The notes below the pieces were generated by a model. The model worked only from the letters and a program-made list of their open reading frames with translations. It did no database searches and was not told the origin of the DNA. Position numbers and translations under genes: made by a program. A stretch of 16,603 nt of DNA from Oscillospiraceae bacterium (GTDB taxonomy: Bacteria > Bacillota > Clostridia > Oscillospirales > UBA929): contig JAISVY010000017.1 in the NCBI GenBank assembly GCA_031271325.1, positions 1-16,603 of the forward strand. The letters run 5' to 3'. The stretch's first letter is position 1. The number at the start of each line of letters is the position of its first letter. Of the stretch, positions 6,360 to 14,818 are shown in pieces.

Positions 6360-6526
6360 AAATCCACAGTCTGTTTTTCTGCCGTTTTCACGTTTTGCGC
6401 GTTCTGCGTCTGCTGAATCGGTTTCGCGAAGCGGTTGCGGTGGGCATAGCTGCCCGGCGTCTCGTCTGTGTCCGGGCGCAGTTCCCACGCCGCTTCCATA
6501 TCGGAATGAAATCGGTGCCGGTTCAC
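6335..6526 (-). CDS. Small hydrophilic protein of unknown function (63 aa)
   Basis: A GTG start at 6526 is preceded by a strong ribosome binding site, AGGGAGGTGA, 5 nt upstream. The frame encodes 63 residues beginning VNRHRFHSDMEAAWELRP and ending in a Gln/Lys/Asn-rich tail (QQTQNAQNVKTAEK, then NKENGS). It is charged and polar, with no membrane segment, no cysteine and no signal peptide, and I do not recognise the family. The Gln/Asn-rich tail is loosely like small spore or stress proteins, but that is not enough for a call. The gene lies between the terminator at 6580-6615 and the ctsR promoter and is co-directional with the operon. No clear promoter of its own was found. The in-frame ATG at 6580 is unlikely because it lies inside the terminator. 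Confidence 0.6.
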   Translation of the reverse strand: MNRHRFHSDMEAAWELRPDTDETPGSYAHRNRFAKPIQQTQNAQNVKTAEKQTVDLKNKENGS

Positions 6527-6579
6527 GGCAATCACCTCCCTATAAACGAAGTATTCGCCGTTCAGACGCCGCTCATACA

Positions 6580-6615
6580 AAAAAATGTACCGCTTGTTTC
6601 AGCGGTACATTTTTT
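6580..6615 (-). terminator. Strong intrinsic terminator downstream of the giant gene
   Basis: A perfect 15-bp stem with a 6-nt loop is formed by AAAAAATGTACCGCT (6580-6594) and its complement (6601-6615). It is flanked by A and T runs on both strands, so it can work in both directions. It lies 131 nt after the giant gene's stop codon and before the small gene at 6526, separating their transcripts. Confidence 0.88.
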
Positions 6616-6657
6616 GTGTTTCACACGGAAATTTTCGCTCGTGTTGCCGTTCTCAAA

Positions 6658-6744
6658 GTGCCTGAAACTGCGGTTCGCCGCAGGGTGAACGGGCGGAGCG
6701 ATAGCGAGCAGGCACCTCTGGTGCTTCCGCCTATGGGAACAGGC
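6658..6744 (-). other. Structured 3' flank with competing hairpins
   Basis: Several short perfect stems overlap here: GTGCCTG (6658-6664) with CAGGCAC (6709-6715), CTGCGG-TTCG-CCGCAG (6668-6683), GCACC-TCT-GGTGC (6712-6724), GGCGGA (6692-6697) with TCCGCC (6726-6731), and GCCT with AGGC (6729-6744). Some exclude one another. The region begins right after the giant gene's stop codon and could shape mRNA stability, or it may be a degraded palindromic element. Confidence 0.4.
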
Positions 6745-6746
6745 TC

Positions 6747-9700
6747 TTAGTTAACCGCCGTGCCGTCGTCCTCGGGGTCGGGCACCAAGGCGCAGACTTC
6801 GGGAAGTTCGAGGGTTTCTGGCTCTTTGCGAGGGTCAATGGGCGCGCTGTTTGCTGCCGGTGCCGCCGCAAAGACCGCGCCTTTCGTACCGGCCGCGGAG
6901 GCACTTAACGTTGGCGAGTATAGACCGATGTAGTCGATTTGATAAACAAATTCAGCCGTATTTACCATTCCTAAGGCAATTTTTAGCTCTCCTGTCAGGT
7001 CTTTTTTTGCACCTGTGAGTATACTGGCGCTAATCGGTATTTGCCATTCTGTCCAGTCAGACGTACTGAATCCGCCGGTGGCTATAGTACCGAATACTGT
7101 ATTGGAGCCAATCGCATTAAACGATGTGTTCCCATCGCTGAGAATTTCTGTTTGAAACGTTTTGTATGTAAGATCACCGTCAACCCCTTTAACCCTAATA
7201 TACAAGTGCGTGTAATCTGAAAGTTTTGTGCTGCCTAAATCGAATGTTAATACGATCATGGGACTGCTATAAGAGGTTGTTTTTTTGACCTCTAAAACGC
7301 CGTCTTCAACGTCCGTTTTCCGTGTCGCCGTTAACCCCGTTACTGTGCTGTATTCAATCACCGCATCCTCGTCGAAGTCATACCATGTCTTTGTCGTCGC
7401 CGGCGGCGTCGAGCTGTCTGTTACGTTGACCTCGAAGGTTTTGCTATTCCCTTGATTGAAGATAAAGGTAAGGGTTGTTTTCCCGACCGCGAGCGCCGCG
7501 AGATAACTGCTGTTCAGCGTCACTCCGTCGCCGGTTACCGTATAATCGCTTCCGGCGCTTAGCGCCGCGCCGCCGTTTTGGACGCCTGTGAGCGTGTTGC
7601 CGTTCAGCGTCACTGTGACGGGGATGTCCGCCGGAGCGGCTTTATCAAACGTTCCCGATGTCGGGCTGATGACGGAATCCACGATCACCGGAGCGTTGCT
7701 GTCTTTGACGGTAACCGTGAGGTTTCTGCTGACACCCGCGCTGAAGACGAAGGTTAGGGTCGCCGTGCCGACAGGCAGTGTTTCGAGATATTCTTTTTTT
7801 ACTGTCACGCTTTCGCCGCTGACGGTGTAGTGCGTATCGGGGGTAAGCGCCGCGCCGCCGTTTTTGATCTGCGCGAGGGTATTGCCGTTCAGCGTCATTG
7901 TCACGGGGATGTCCGCCGGAGCGGCTTTATCGAATGTTCCCGATGCCGGGCTGATGACGGAGCTTGGAACCGTGGGACCTTGCTGCGGATATAAACCGAT
8001 GGAGTCGATCTGTATGGCATAGGCATTTGCCGGAAGCCCGATCGCGATTCTCAGCTCACCTGTTAAGCTCTTTGAGATACCCGCTTCAATGGGAAGCTCC
8101 AATGTTTTCCAATCTGTGGAAAGACCGCTATTGCCGACTGTCGCGAATGTGGTCGTGTATGCCGTAAGTTCACCGAAGGGCGGCTGTACTTCGCTGCCCA
8201 CCAAAGCCGCGCGGAATGTTTTGTTTGTGAAGTCTCCGCTTACACCGCGCAGTTTTATATGCAGGTGTGTGTACGGCTCAAGGGTCTCGTTGCCCAGATT
8301 GAACGTAAACAGCACCATCGAGCTGCTATACGAAGTTGTTTTCGTGATCTCCAAGACCCCGTTTTCGATGTCCGTTCTGCGCGTCGCTGAGATTCCGCCG
8401 CCGCCGTAAGCGAGTTCCGTGTCTTCGTCGAATTCGAACCATGTCACCGCGACCGAGCTGTCTTTGACGCTGACCGAGATTGTTCTGTCCAACCCGCCGC
8501 TGAAATCGAATGTCAGCTTGAGCGTGTCGAGCGGCTGCGCGTTTAGGTAAGAGGCTTTCAGCGTAAGTGTGGAACCGTCAAACGTAAAGTCTGTGTCGGG
8601 TGTAAGTTGGGCTGCGCCGTTCGTGACGCTGTCGAGGGTATTGCCGTTCAGGGTGACGGTAAATGGAATGTCCGCCGGGTGGTTCTTGTCAAAGGTTGCG
8701 GTTCCCGGGGTGACGCGGGAGTTTTTAACCGCGCCGCTGCCCGGCGAGGTGGAGAAGTATGCCTTGTAGTTGCCGCTGCAATGCAGCATTCCCATCATAT
8801 ACAGGCATCCGTCGTAGTAACGGTATGTCCCCGTGGTCGTGCTGGTGTTCCATAGCTCTTCTAAGAATTCCCACGCCACGACCTCTGTCGCCGCAAAGCT
8901 GACGACCGCGTTCATCGCCACCAAACCCGGCGAATGGTCGGCGTTGTTGTTATAGACCTTGCTGCCGTCCAGTTCCCACAAAACCGGATACGTGAAGCGC
9001 CCCCATGTTGCCCTTCCGCCGGGATTGACCCGCTCTTGGGAGAAGAATGCCTGAATCCTGTTCGCGAATGTCTTCTGCCACGGGTCTTCCGCCCACCACG
9101 CGTAGTCGACGGCGATGTTCATCCCGGTGCGGAACGCGTCATAACGGAATTGCGGCTGGCTTCCGGTAGGCGCACCTTCAAAGGTCGAGTAGTCGGGGTT
9201 CAGCCCTGTTTGCGGGTGGGTGGCTTTCACGAAGAATTCGCGGCTGGCATCGGCGGCTTTTCTCCAGAATTCCACGTCTTTCATCGCTTCGTTCTCGTTT
9301 GACCAGATGGTGTCCCAGTATTGCGATCCAAACTCGATTTCTTCCGCCCAGATTTCGTAGAACGCCGGGAGGTGGTAAGAGGGGTCGGTATGTTCGGCGA
9401 CACTGCCGACCGTACCGAATCTTGTCATGTAGTATTCGGGGTGGAACATAGCCGGCGCGTCTGTTTTATCCAAGCCGCCCAGATCGCGGTGCAGCATATC
9501 GTACAGAATTTGTCTTGCCTCAAAGCCGTAGTCGTAGATCCCCGCGCCGTTACCCCAGCGGTTGGCGGCGAACAGTAGCGCGGTGATGAAGTACGCCTCT
9601 CCGTCCGGCGCGACTCCAACGTCTTTTTTCGAGCCGTCGGTATTGCATTGCCAAGCGAAGAACCCTCTGCCGTTCTTTGTGTCTTCCCTCTGGGTTCTGT

Positions 9701-12700
9701 CGTTATACATATAGGTTCTTGCCCAGTTCCACAGGCGGTTGAACTTTTCTTGATCGTTCATTTGCAGGCAGATCATCATGCCGTAGGACATACCTTCGGA
9801 GCGCACGTCGTTTGTATCCGCCGTGTAGATATACGCCATATCGCTGCCGACCGGGTAGTAGATGCGCGTATTGTCGTCGGTGCTGTTGAAGAGCTGATCA
9901 TACGCGGCTTGCACCTTCGCGTTGATCTCCGCGTCGGATTTTCCCAGCTCTTTAAACAGGTTGCGGTAATCGCCGGTTTCCGCCGCGCCCTGATCGGGCG
10001 GGTTGGGCGCCAACTCAACCGTCGTCCGCACGGCGAGGCTCGCGCTCGGCTGACCCGAGCGGTAACCGCTCCCGGCTTTCGAGCGGGCGAAGACGTAATA
10101 TTGCGTATCGACAAACAAACCGCCGAATGTCAGTCCGTCCTGCCAGACGGAAGGCGCGCTGCCGGTTGTGCTGATGCCGTATTCGACGCTCTGCCCGTTG
10201 CCGGGAGGCGTCACGGCCTGCACCGTGATGTTCCGGGCGCTGACGCTTTCCAGCGTGGGCGCGTCCACCAACGCGCCCGCGTCGCCGGGCAGTGCCGCAA
10301 GCGTGAAGGCGATATCGTCGAGCAGGAAGTCCCTTGCCGCGTCGGAATGAATCCCGATCGCGAGATAGACCGTGCCCGTCAAATCTTTGATCGCCGCGCC
10401 GGGCGTGCCAATCGGTATCTCAAACTCGTGCCAGCCGCCGCTGAAATCGGAAGCTGTAAACTGCGCCGTTTCTCCCAGGAGATAATCGGCAAAGTCGTAT
10501 TGCGCGTCGGTTCCGTTACCGAAACCGTACTTAATAAACACTGAGGGGCTGTCCGCCGCGTACAGCATAATTTTGTCGGTGAAGTCCGCGCCCGCGAGGC
10601 GGAACCGGAAGGTGACCTTTTCATACGTCTCCAGCGCGTACTCGAGCCGGATCGGGATGATCGCCGCTTGGTTGTGACCGTTGCCTGTGACCTGCAGCGA
10701 TTTTTCTGAAGAAGCCGCCGGGTCTGCCGCCACCTTTACCGTCGGCGCGGTATTGCCTTCGGTGTACCCGTACGTTTTTCCTGCGGCGTCGGCTTCAAAG
10801 TCCACCACTACGGACAACGGCTCTTCCCAATCGGGAGCTTGGTCTGTGGTAATCCCCGCGCTGACACTCGCCTCGCCCGCTTCGTAATTGGCGTTGGACG
10901 CGGTGCGCGCGTAAACATAGTATGTTGTCTCCGGTTCCAGCCCGGTAAAGACGCTGCCCGCTTGCCAGCCATTTTCCGGCGCGGCGGTGTTTTGCTCGCT
11001 GATGGCGTATTCCACCGTCTGCACATTACCGGCCACGCTCAGGGGGCTGATCTCGATTTTGTTGTGGCTCTTGGACAGCATAACGGGCGTACCGGCAGCC
11101 ATGCCGGGTGCTTTGGTGATCGCGAATGTGTTGGCTGTGTCGAGCGTCAGCGAGTAGTTGCTCCCGGCGTCGAGGTTGCCGAGGGTAAAGGCGTATGTTC
11201 CCGCATTGTCACCGGTAACGCGGCTCAACGCCCCGCTGAACGCGTCGCCGCCGACGAGCGCGGTGTTTGTATAGCTAAAAGCCGGGTCTGCAGCGCCGTA
11301 AACCTTGCTCTGCCCGGCGTCCGGCGTGACGGTGATCGGCTTCGGGGTGATCTCGAACGTGACGCTCCCGCCGAGGGTCAGCGAATAGTTGCTCCCGGCG
11401 GAGAGGGTGCCGAGGGAAAAGGCGTATGTGCCGACGTTCGTGCCGGTGTAGCTCAACGCTCCGCTGAACGTGTCGCCGCCGACGAGCGCGGTGTTTGTAT
11501 AGCTAAAAGCCGGGTCTGCAGCGCCGTAAACCTTGCTCTGGTTGGGTGTGGGATAAATCGTGATTGGCTTGGGGGTAATCTCGAACGTGACGCTCCCGCC
11601 GAGGGTCAGCGAATAGTTGCTCCCGGCGGAGAGGGTGCCGAGGGAAAAGGCGTATGTGCCGGCGTTCGTGCCTGTGTAGCTCAACGCTCCGCTGAACGTG
11701 TCGCTGCCGACGAGCGCGGTGTTTGTGTATTCAAATACCGGGTCAGCATCGCCGTAAACCTTACTCTGCCCGGCGTCCGGCGTGACGGTGATCGGTTTCG
11801 GGGTGATCGCGAACGTGACGTTCCCGCCGAGGGTCAGCGAATAGTTGCTCCCGGCGTCGAGGTTGCCGAGGGTAAAGGCGTATGTTCCCACATTGTCACC
11901 GGCAACGCGGCTCAACGCTCCGCTGAACGTGTCGCTGCCGACGAGCGCGGTGTTTGTGTAGCTAAAAGCCGGGTCGGTGTCGCCATATACCTTGCTTTGC
12001 CCGGTTGTGGGATAAATCGTGATTGGCTTGGGGTTAACGGTTAACGGGCCTGTGTCGTCAGAGAGACTGCCGTATGAAACCGTGACCGGCTGACCGTTGT
12101 GCGTTGTGCGATTCAGCGCCGTGACCGGGCTTGTCGTGATACCGTATTCTGCGAAGTCGGCAGCCGTCACAGTCTCCGACGTGGTATCGCTGTAGGTCAG
12201 ATTGACGGTGAGCCCCGCCAGGTCCGGTGTGTCGCCGTGTATGTAAGTGAGCTTATCCGGTTGGGTTGCAATCGTAATGCCGGTGACCGCCTTCGCAAGC
12301 GTCGCCGGGAAGGTATATGACAGCGTAACCGTATCGCCGGTATTCGCGCCGGCGGTTGCCGTGTTCGCGTTGACGGTCGCCGAGCTGAGACCCTCAAAGG
12401 TATAGTTGGCCGCCGCCGTCAGCGTAACGCTGGCCGTGTATGCGGTAGACGGCGCAAAGGGGTTGTCCGCCGGGGTCCATGTCACGCCCGAACAGGTATA
12501 GTTCGCTCCGTTCGCCGGTGCGGTCGTAACCGGAACCGCGCCGGCAATCGGGACGGTGACGGTAACCGCCGCGCTCCCGATCGGTACCGGGTTCACGGTA
12601 AAGCGGACAGTAAAGCTCTTCTCGATGATGTTTTCGCCGCCGCGAATGATGACGCTGGTCTCATATACACCCACAGACAGCCCGGTGTTCGGAACGACGG

Positions 12701-14483
12701 TGAAACTGTCGCTCCCTTCCGGCGCGATACTGCCGACGGTTTGTTTCGATAGGGTAAAACTGCCTTCGTCCGCGCCGGATAGGGACACGGTGAGGTCACC
12801 TGTTTCTTGGTTACCCGTGTTGCCGACCGTCACGCCGAATGCGGTTTGCGCGGCGTAGCCGTACATGGCAGCGGGGAAGGTATGGTTTTCAAAGGGGGTG
12901 AGCGATATGCCGTATGTCGGCTCCGGAGGTTGGCTCGGGGACGGTTCCGGAGGCTGGCTTGGCGAGGGTTCGGGCGGTTGGCTCGGCGAGGGTTCCGGCG
13001 ACGGGTCGGGTGAAGGGCTCGGGGACGGCTCCGGCGACGGGTCGGGTGAAGGGCTCGGAGACGGCTCCGGCGACGGGTTCGGTGAGGGATTCGGCGAGGG
13101 ATTTGGAGAGGGGTTCGGAACGATCGGGGACGGGTATACCGGAGAAGGGTTGGGATAATACGGGCTGGGTTCGGGGTAATACGGATAGCCCGCGCTGGGC
13201 GACGGCACGTTCGGAGACGGCGTGTGCGCCGGAGGACTGGGTTCGGGGTCTTTCTCCGCCGTTCCGATTACGTTGCCGTCGTCGTCGGTGACAATCGCAA
13301 CATCGCTGTTACAGGTGACATCCGAGGGATCCATGTCCAGCCCGCTGTCGATCATGATGTCCGGCGCGTTCGCTTCGATAGAGCCAACCGCGCCCGTCCC
13401 GCCGATGTGCGCGGGAACGTCGGCGATGATGACATCCGCCGCCGCGCCTTCGGAAACCGTGACGGCCGGAATATCGTTATCCGACAGTTGAAATACGGTG
13501 CTGACGCCGCTGCCGACGAGCGCTTCGAGCGCTCCGTCAACCACGATTTGCCGAACCGTTCCGAAGGATACAACGATGGAGTTCCGATCCATAAGGAAAC
13601 GCACCGGCTGCGACCCCGCGGCGGAAGGCTTGTCCACCGTAACGCCGCCGACGCTCACGTTACGGAGATGAATGGTGTTTTCGCCGCCGCCGGTCACCAG
13701 CAAACGTCCGCTGACGGAGATATTCTCCAGCCAAACGTCGCCGTTGCCTACGCCTTCGGTAATGAACAGGTCGCCGTTGATGACAGCGTTTTTCAGCGTG
13801 ACACCCGACTTGCGAACGGTAACGTTTTGATATGACATTCCGTCTGCGTCAAAGGTTCGGTCGGCGAGAAGACCGAGCGCGTTGAGAAGCAGCTGCGCCG
13901 TTTCCCCGCGTGTCAGTTCTTTCTTCGGCGAGAATTTTCCGTCGTAGCCGACGATATAGCCGCCCGCTTCCAACGCCAGTATCGCGTTCTGCGCTTCCGG
14001 CGACGCATCGGCAATGTCCGTAAACCCGTCAGCAGTGTTGATCGGGGGATTTTGCGCGTCGAGTCTCAACGCTTTGCTCAACATTACCGCCGCCCGCTCG
14101 CGGGTGATGATTCCGCTCAGGGAATCGCCGGCATCCAGAAAACCGAGCGCAAGCGCGATTTTGACGTGATTTGTGTACCACATGTCAGGCGGCACGTTCG
14201 TGTAACCGGACGGTACGGGGAGCGTATCATAGCCGAATGTCTTGTTGATGATGGCGGTATACTCGGCCAGCGTCATTTTACGGGTCGGCGCAAAATAACC
14301 GTTAGCGTCGCCCTCCACGATGCCGTACGAGTGCATCGTCTCGATGGCGGGAGCGCCCCAATAGCCCTCCAAGTCAATCGCCCAAGGCTCCGCCGCCATG
14401 AGCGCCGCCGGAGACAGCAGAGACAAAAGCAGTATAGCGGTGAGCGTGACAGACAACAGACGTTTTGTGGTGAAACGTTTCAC
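6747..14483 (-). CDS. Giant SLH-anchored multidomain GH8 glycoside hydrolase (xylan/beta-glucan active)
   Basis: This 2578-residue secreted surface enzyme has the following approximate layout. Signal peptide 1-30; three SLH repeats 33-205; beta-helix-like region 214-412; Pro/Ser linker 412-525; Ig-like domain 525-630; small beta domain 635-730; Big_3-like domain 731-815; four MBG-type repeats 816-1125; Fn3-like 1125-1216; beta-sandwich module A 1218-1395; Fn3-like 1395-1490; GH8 1490-1908; X2-like 1913-2010; module B 2011-2166; X2-like 2170-2264 and 2267-2362; module C 2365-2523; acidic Pro-rich tail. The GH8 domain has the acid Glu1563 in RSEGMSYGMM, Asp1627 in APDGEAYF and the base Asp1782 in FRYDAFR. 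HSPGLVAMNA and overall likeness suggest the reducing-end xylose-releasing exo-oligoxylanase (Rex) group, though xylanase or beta-glucanase activity is possible. The GTG at 14483 has AAGGAGAGG 6 nt upstream and opens a proper signal peptide. Upstream ATGs at 14585 and 14498 are poorer. Confidence 0.93.
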   Translation of the reverse strand: MKRFTTKRLLSVTLTAILLLSLLSPAALMAAEPWAIDLEGYWGAPAIETMHSYGIVEGDANGYFAPTRKMTLAEYTAIINKTFGYDTLPVPSGYTNVPPDMWYTNHVKIALALGFLDAGDSLSGIITRERAAVMLSKALRLDAQNPPINTADGFTDIADASPEAQNAILALEAGGYIVGYDGKFSPKKELTRGETAQLLLNALGLLADRTFDADGMSYQNVTVRKSGVTLKNAVINGDLFITEGVGNGDVWLENISVSGRLLVTGGGENTIHLRNVSVGGVTVDKPSAAGSQPVRFLMDRNSIVVSFGTVRQIVVDGALEALVGSGVSTVFQLSDNDIPAVTVSEGAAADVIIADVPAHIGGTGAVGSIEANAPDIMIDSGLDMDPSDVTCNSDVAIVTDDDGNVIGTAEKDPEPSPPAHTPSPNVPSPSAGYPYYPEPSPYYPNPSPVYPSPIVPNPSPNPSPNPSPNPSPEPSPSPSPDPSPEPSPSPSPDPSPEPSPSQPPEPSPSQPPEPSPSQPPEPTYGISLTPFENHTFPAAMYGYAAQTAFGVTVGNTGNQETGDLTVSLSGADEGSFTLSKQTVGSIAPEGSDSFTVVPNTGLSVGVYETSVIIRGGENIIEKSFTVRFTVNPVPIGSAAVTVTVPIAGAVPVTTAPANGANYTCSGVTWTPADNPFAPSTAYTASVTLTAAANYTFEGLSSATVNANTATAGANTGDTVTLSYTFPATLAKAVTGITIATQPDKLTYIHGDTPDLAGLTVNLTYSDTTSETVTAADFAEYGITTSPVTALNRTTHNGQPVTVSYGSLSDDTGPLTVNPKPITIYPTTGQSKVYGDTDPAFSYTNTALVGSDTFSGALSRVAGDNVGTYAFTLGNLDAGSNYSLTLGGNVTFAITPKPITVTPDAGQSKVYGDADPVFEYTNTALVGSDTFSGALSYTGTNAGTYAFSLGTLSAGSNYSLTLGGSVTFEITPKPITIYPTPNQSKVYGAADPAFSYTNTALVGGDTFSGALSYTGTNVGTYAFSLGTLSAGSNYSLTLGGSVTFEITPKPITVTPDAGQSKVYGAADPAFSYTNTALVGGDAFSGALSRVTGDNAGTYAFTLGNLDAGSNYSLTLDTANTFAITKAPGMAAGTPVMLSKSHNKIEISPLSVAGNVQTVEYAISEQNTAAPENGWQAGSVFTGLEPETTYYVYARTASNANYEAGEASVSAGITTDQAPDWEEPLSVVVDFEADAAGKTYGYTEGNTAPTVKVAADPAASSEKSLQVTGNGHNQAAIIPIRLEYALETYEKVTFRFRLAGADFTDKIMLYAADSPSVFIKYGFGNGTDAQYDFADYLLGETAQFTASDFSGGWHEFEIPIGTPGAAIKDLTGTVYLAIGIHSDAARDFLLDDIAFTLAALPGDAGALVDAPTLESVSARNITVQAVTPPGNGQSVEYGISTTGSAPSVWQDGLTFGGLFVDTQYYVFARSKAGSGYRSGQPSASLAVRTTVELAPNPPDQGAAETGDYRNLFKELGKSDAEINAKVQAAYDQLFNSTDDNTRIYYPVGSDMAYIYTADTNDVRSEGMSYGMMICLQMNDQEKFNRLWNWARTYMYNDRTQREDTKNGRGFFAWQCNTDGSKKDVGVAPDGEAYFITALLFAANRWGNGAGIYDYGFEARQILYDMLHRDLGGLDKTDAPAMFHPEYYMTRFGTVGSVAEHTDPSYHLPAFYEIWAEEIEFGSQYWDTIWSNENEAMKDVEFWRKAADASREFFVKATHPQTGLNPDYSTFEGAPTGSQPQFRYDAFRTGMNIAVDYAWWAEDPWQKTFANRIQAFFSQERVNPGGRATWGRFTYPVLWELDGSKVYNNNADHSPGLVAMNAVVSFAATEVVAWEFLEELWNTSTTTGTYRYYDGCLYMMGMLHCSGNYKAYFSTSPGSGAVKNSRVTPGTATFDKNHPADIPFTVTLNGNTLDSVTNGAAQLTPDTDFTFDGSTLTLKASYLNAQPLDTLKLTFDFSGGLDRTISVSVKDSSVAVTWFEFDEDTELAYGGGGISATRRTDIENGVLEITKTTSYSSSMVLFTFNLGNETLEPYTHLHIKLRGVSGDFTNKTFRAALVGSEVQPPFGELTAYTTTFATVGNSGLSTDWKTLELPIEAGISKSLTGELRIAIGLPANAYAIQIDSIGLYPQQGPTVPSSVISPASGTFDKAAPADIPVTMTLNGNTLAQIKNGGAALTPDTHYTVSGESVTVKKEYLETLPVGTATLTFVFSAGVSRNLTVTVKDSNAPVIVDSVISPTSGTFDKAAPADIPVTVTLNGNTLTGVQNGGAALSAGSDYTVTGDGVTLNSSYLAALAVGKTTLTFIFNQGNSKTFEVNVTDSSTPPATTKTWYDFDEDAVIEYSTVTGLTATRKTDVEDGVLEVKKTTSYSSPMIVLTFDLGSTKLSDYTHLYIRVKGVDGDLTYKTFQTEILSDGNTSFNAIGSNTVFGTIATGGFSTSDWTEWQIPISASILTGAKKDLTGELKIALGMVNTAEFVYQIDYIGLYSPTLSASAAGTKGAVFAAAPAANSAPIDPRKEPETLELPEVCALVPDPEDDGTAVN
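8755..10015 (-). other. GH8 catalytic domain within the giant protein
   Basis: This is the only recognisable catalytic domain of the giant protein, about 420 residues. Asp1782 (codon 9138-9140), Glu1563 (9795-9797) and Asp1627 (9603-9605) sit in the conserved GH8 motifs FRYDAFR, RSEGMSYGMM and APDGEAYF. An aromatic-rich (alpha/alpha)6-type sequence surrounds them, including WNWARTYM, RGFFAW and LLFAANRWGNG. The Asp base places it in the cellulase/xylanase-type subgroup of GH8. Confidence 0.9.
11107..12034 (-). repeat. Four tandem MBG-type domain repeats (about 228-231 bp units)
   Basis: Four consecutive units of 76-77 residues share PKPIT, QSKVYG, DP-x-F-x-YTNTALVG, FSGALS, GTYAF and AGSNYSLTL. 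Unit joints lie near 11343, 11570 and 11800. The two middle units are almost identical at DNA level, while the outer units share an SRVxGDN variant. This implies duplication or gene conversion within the gene. The motif pattern is that of MBG/YDG repeats common in large bacterial adhesins, used as stalks. Confidence 0.85.
12919..13140 (-). repeat. Minisatellite coding for the Pro/Ser linker
   Basis: On the plus strand three 24-bp units (12919-12990) are followed by two full 36-bp units (12991-13062) and a diverging third. They encode PSQPPEPS-type and PSPSPDPSPEPS-type repeats. Simpler NPSP repeats and Tyr/Pro-rich sequence continue to about 13200. The linker would be an extended, possibly glycosylated spacer between the wall anchor and the rest of the enzyme. 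Unit copy number is likely to vary between strains. Confidence 0.85.
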
Positions 14484-14576
14484 AAGAATCCTCTCCTTCA
14501 TGAGCGCGTGAAAGTTGTAAATTTCCGCTTTTTCGCTGTGTGCAATAAGGGAAACATTATAAGCGGCATTGTTAAT

Positions 14577-14605
14577 AGTATACACCCGCTCGGGCGAAAA
14601 TGCAA
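14577..14605 (-). promoter_or_regulatory. Promoter of the giant SLH-GH8 gene
   Basis: On the minus strand TTGCAT (14600-14605) and TATACT (14577-14582) are separated by exactly 17 nt. The predicted start near 14570 gives a leader of about 87 nt before the GTG. The spacer contains the short palindrome CGCCCGAGCGGGTG. I see no cre-like or other regulator site that I could support. Confidence 0.75.
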
Positions 14606-14818
14606 GATTATTTGTGAAAAATGTAGAAGTTGGTCGCCAACGGTTATTAACCCCAAATACTCTGAAACGTGGTATAAAAAGTCATAAAAACAGTCATTAA
14701 TATCAAATATAAGTGATGCTATTGATTGTTAAATACTTAAATATGCTGCCCTGTTTTTTGCAGTGTCTTATAGCGGTGTCGGATAGCGGCAAAATATAGA
14801 AATAGTGACGAATCATGC

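Noticed and set aside
6335..6580. Longer 81-codon form of the small gene starting at 6580
   Set aside because: That start lies in the terminator stem and has no ribosome binding site, while the GTG at 6526 has AGGGAGGTGA just upstream.
11107..12034. Regular repeats considered as a CRISPR array
   Set aside because: Units are about 228-231 bp, contiguous and coding, with no short repeats separated by unique spacers and no cas genes.
9648..12044. Plus-strand frames of 298 and 401 codons opposite the giant gene, one with internal repeats
   Set aside because: The internal repeats are the antisense of the MBG units, no start signal is present, and the minus-strand protein is well supported by domains.
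12865..13158. Plus-strand Gly/Ser/Asp-rich frame resembling a repeat protein
   Set aside because: It is the complement of the Pro/Ser linker minisatellite, with no independent start signals.
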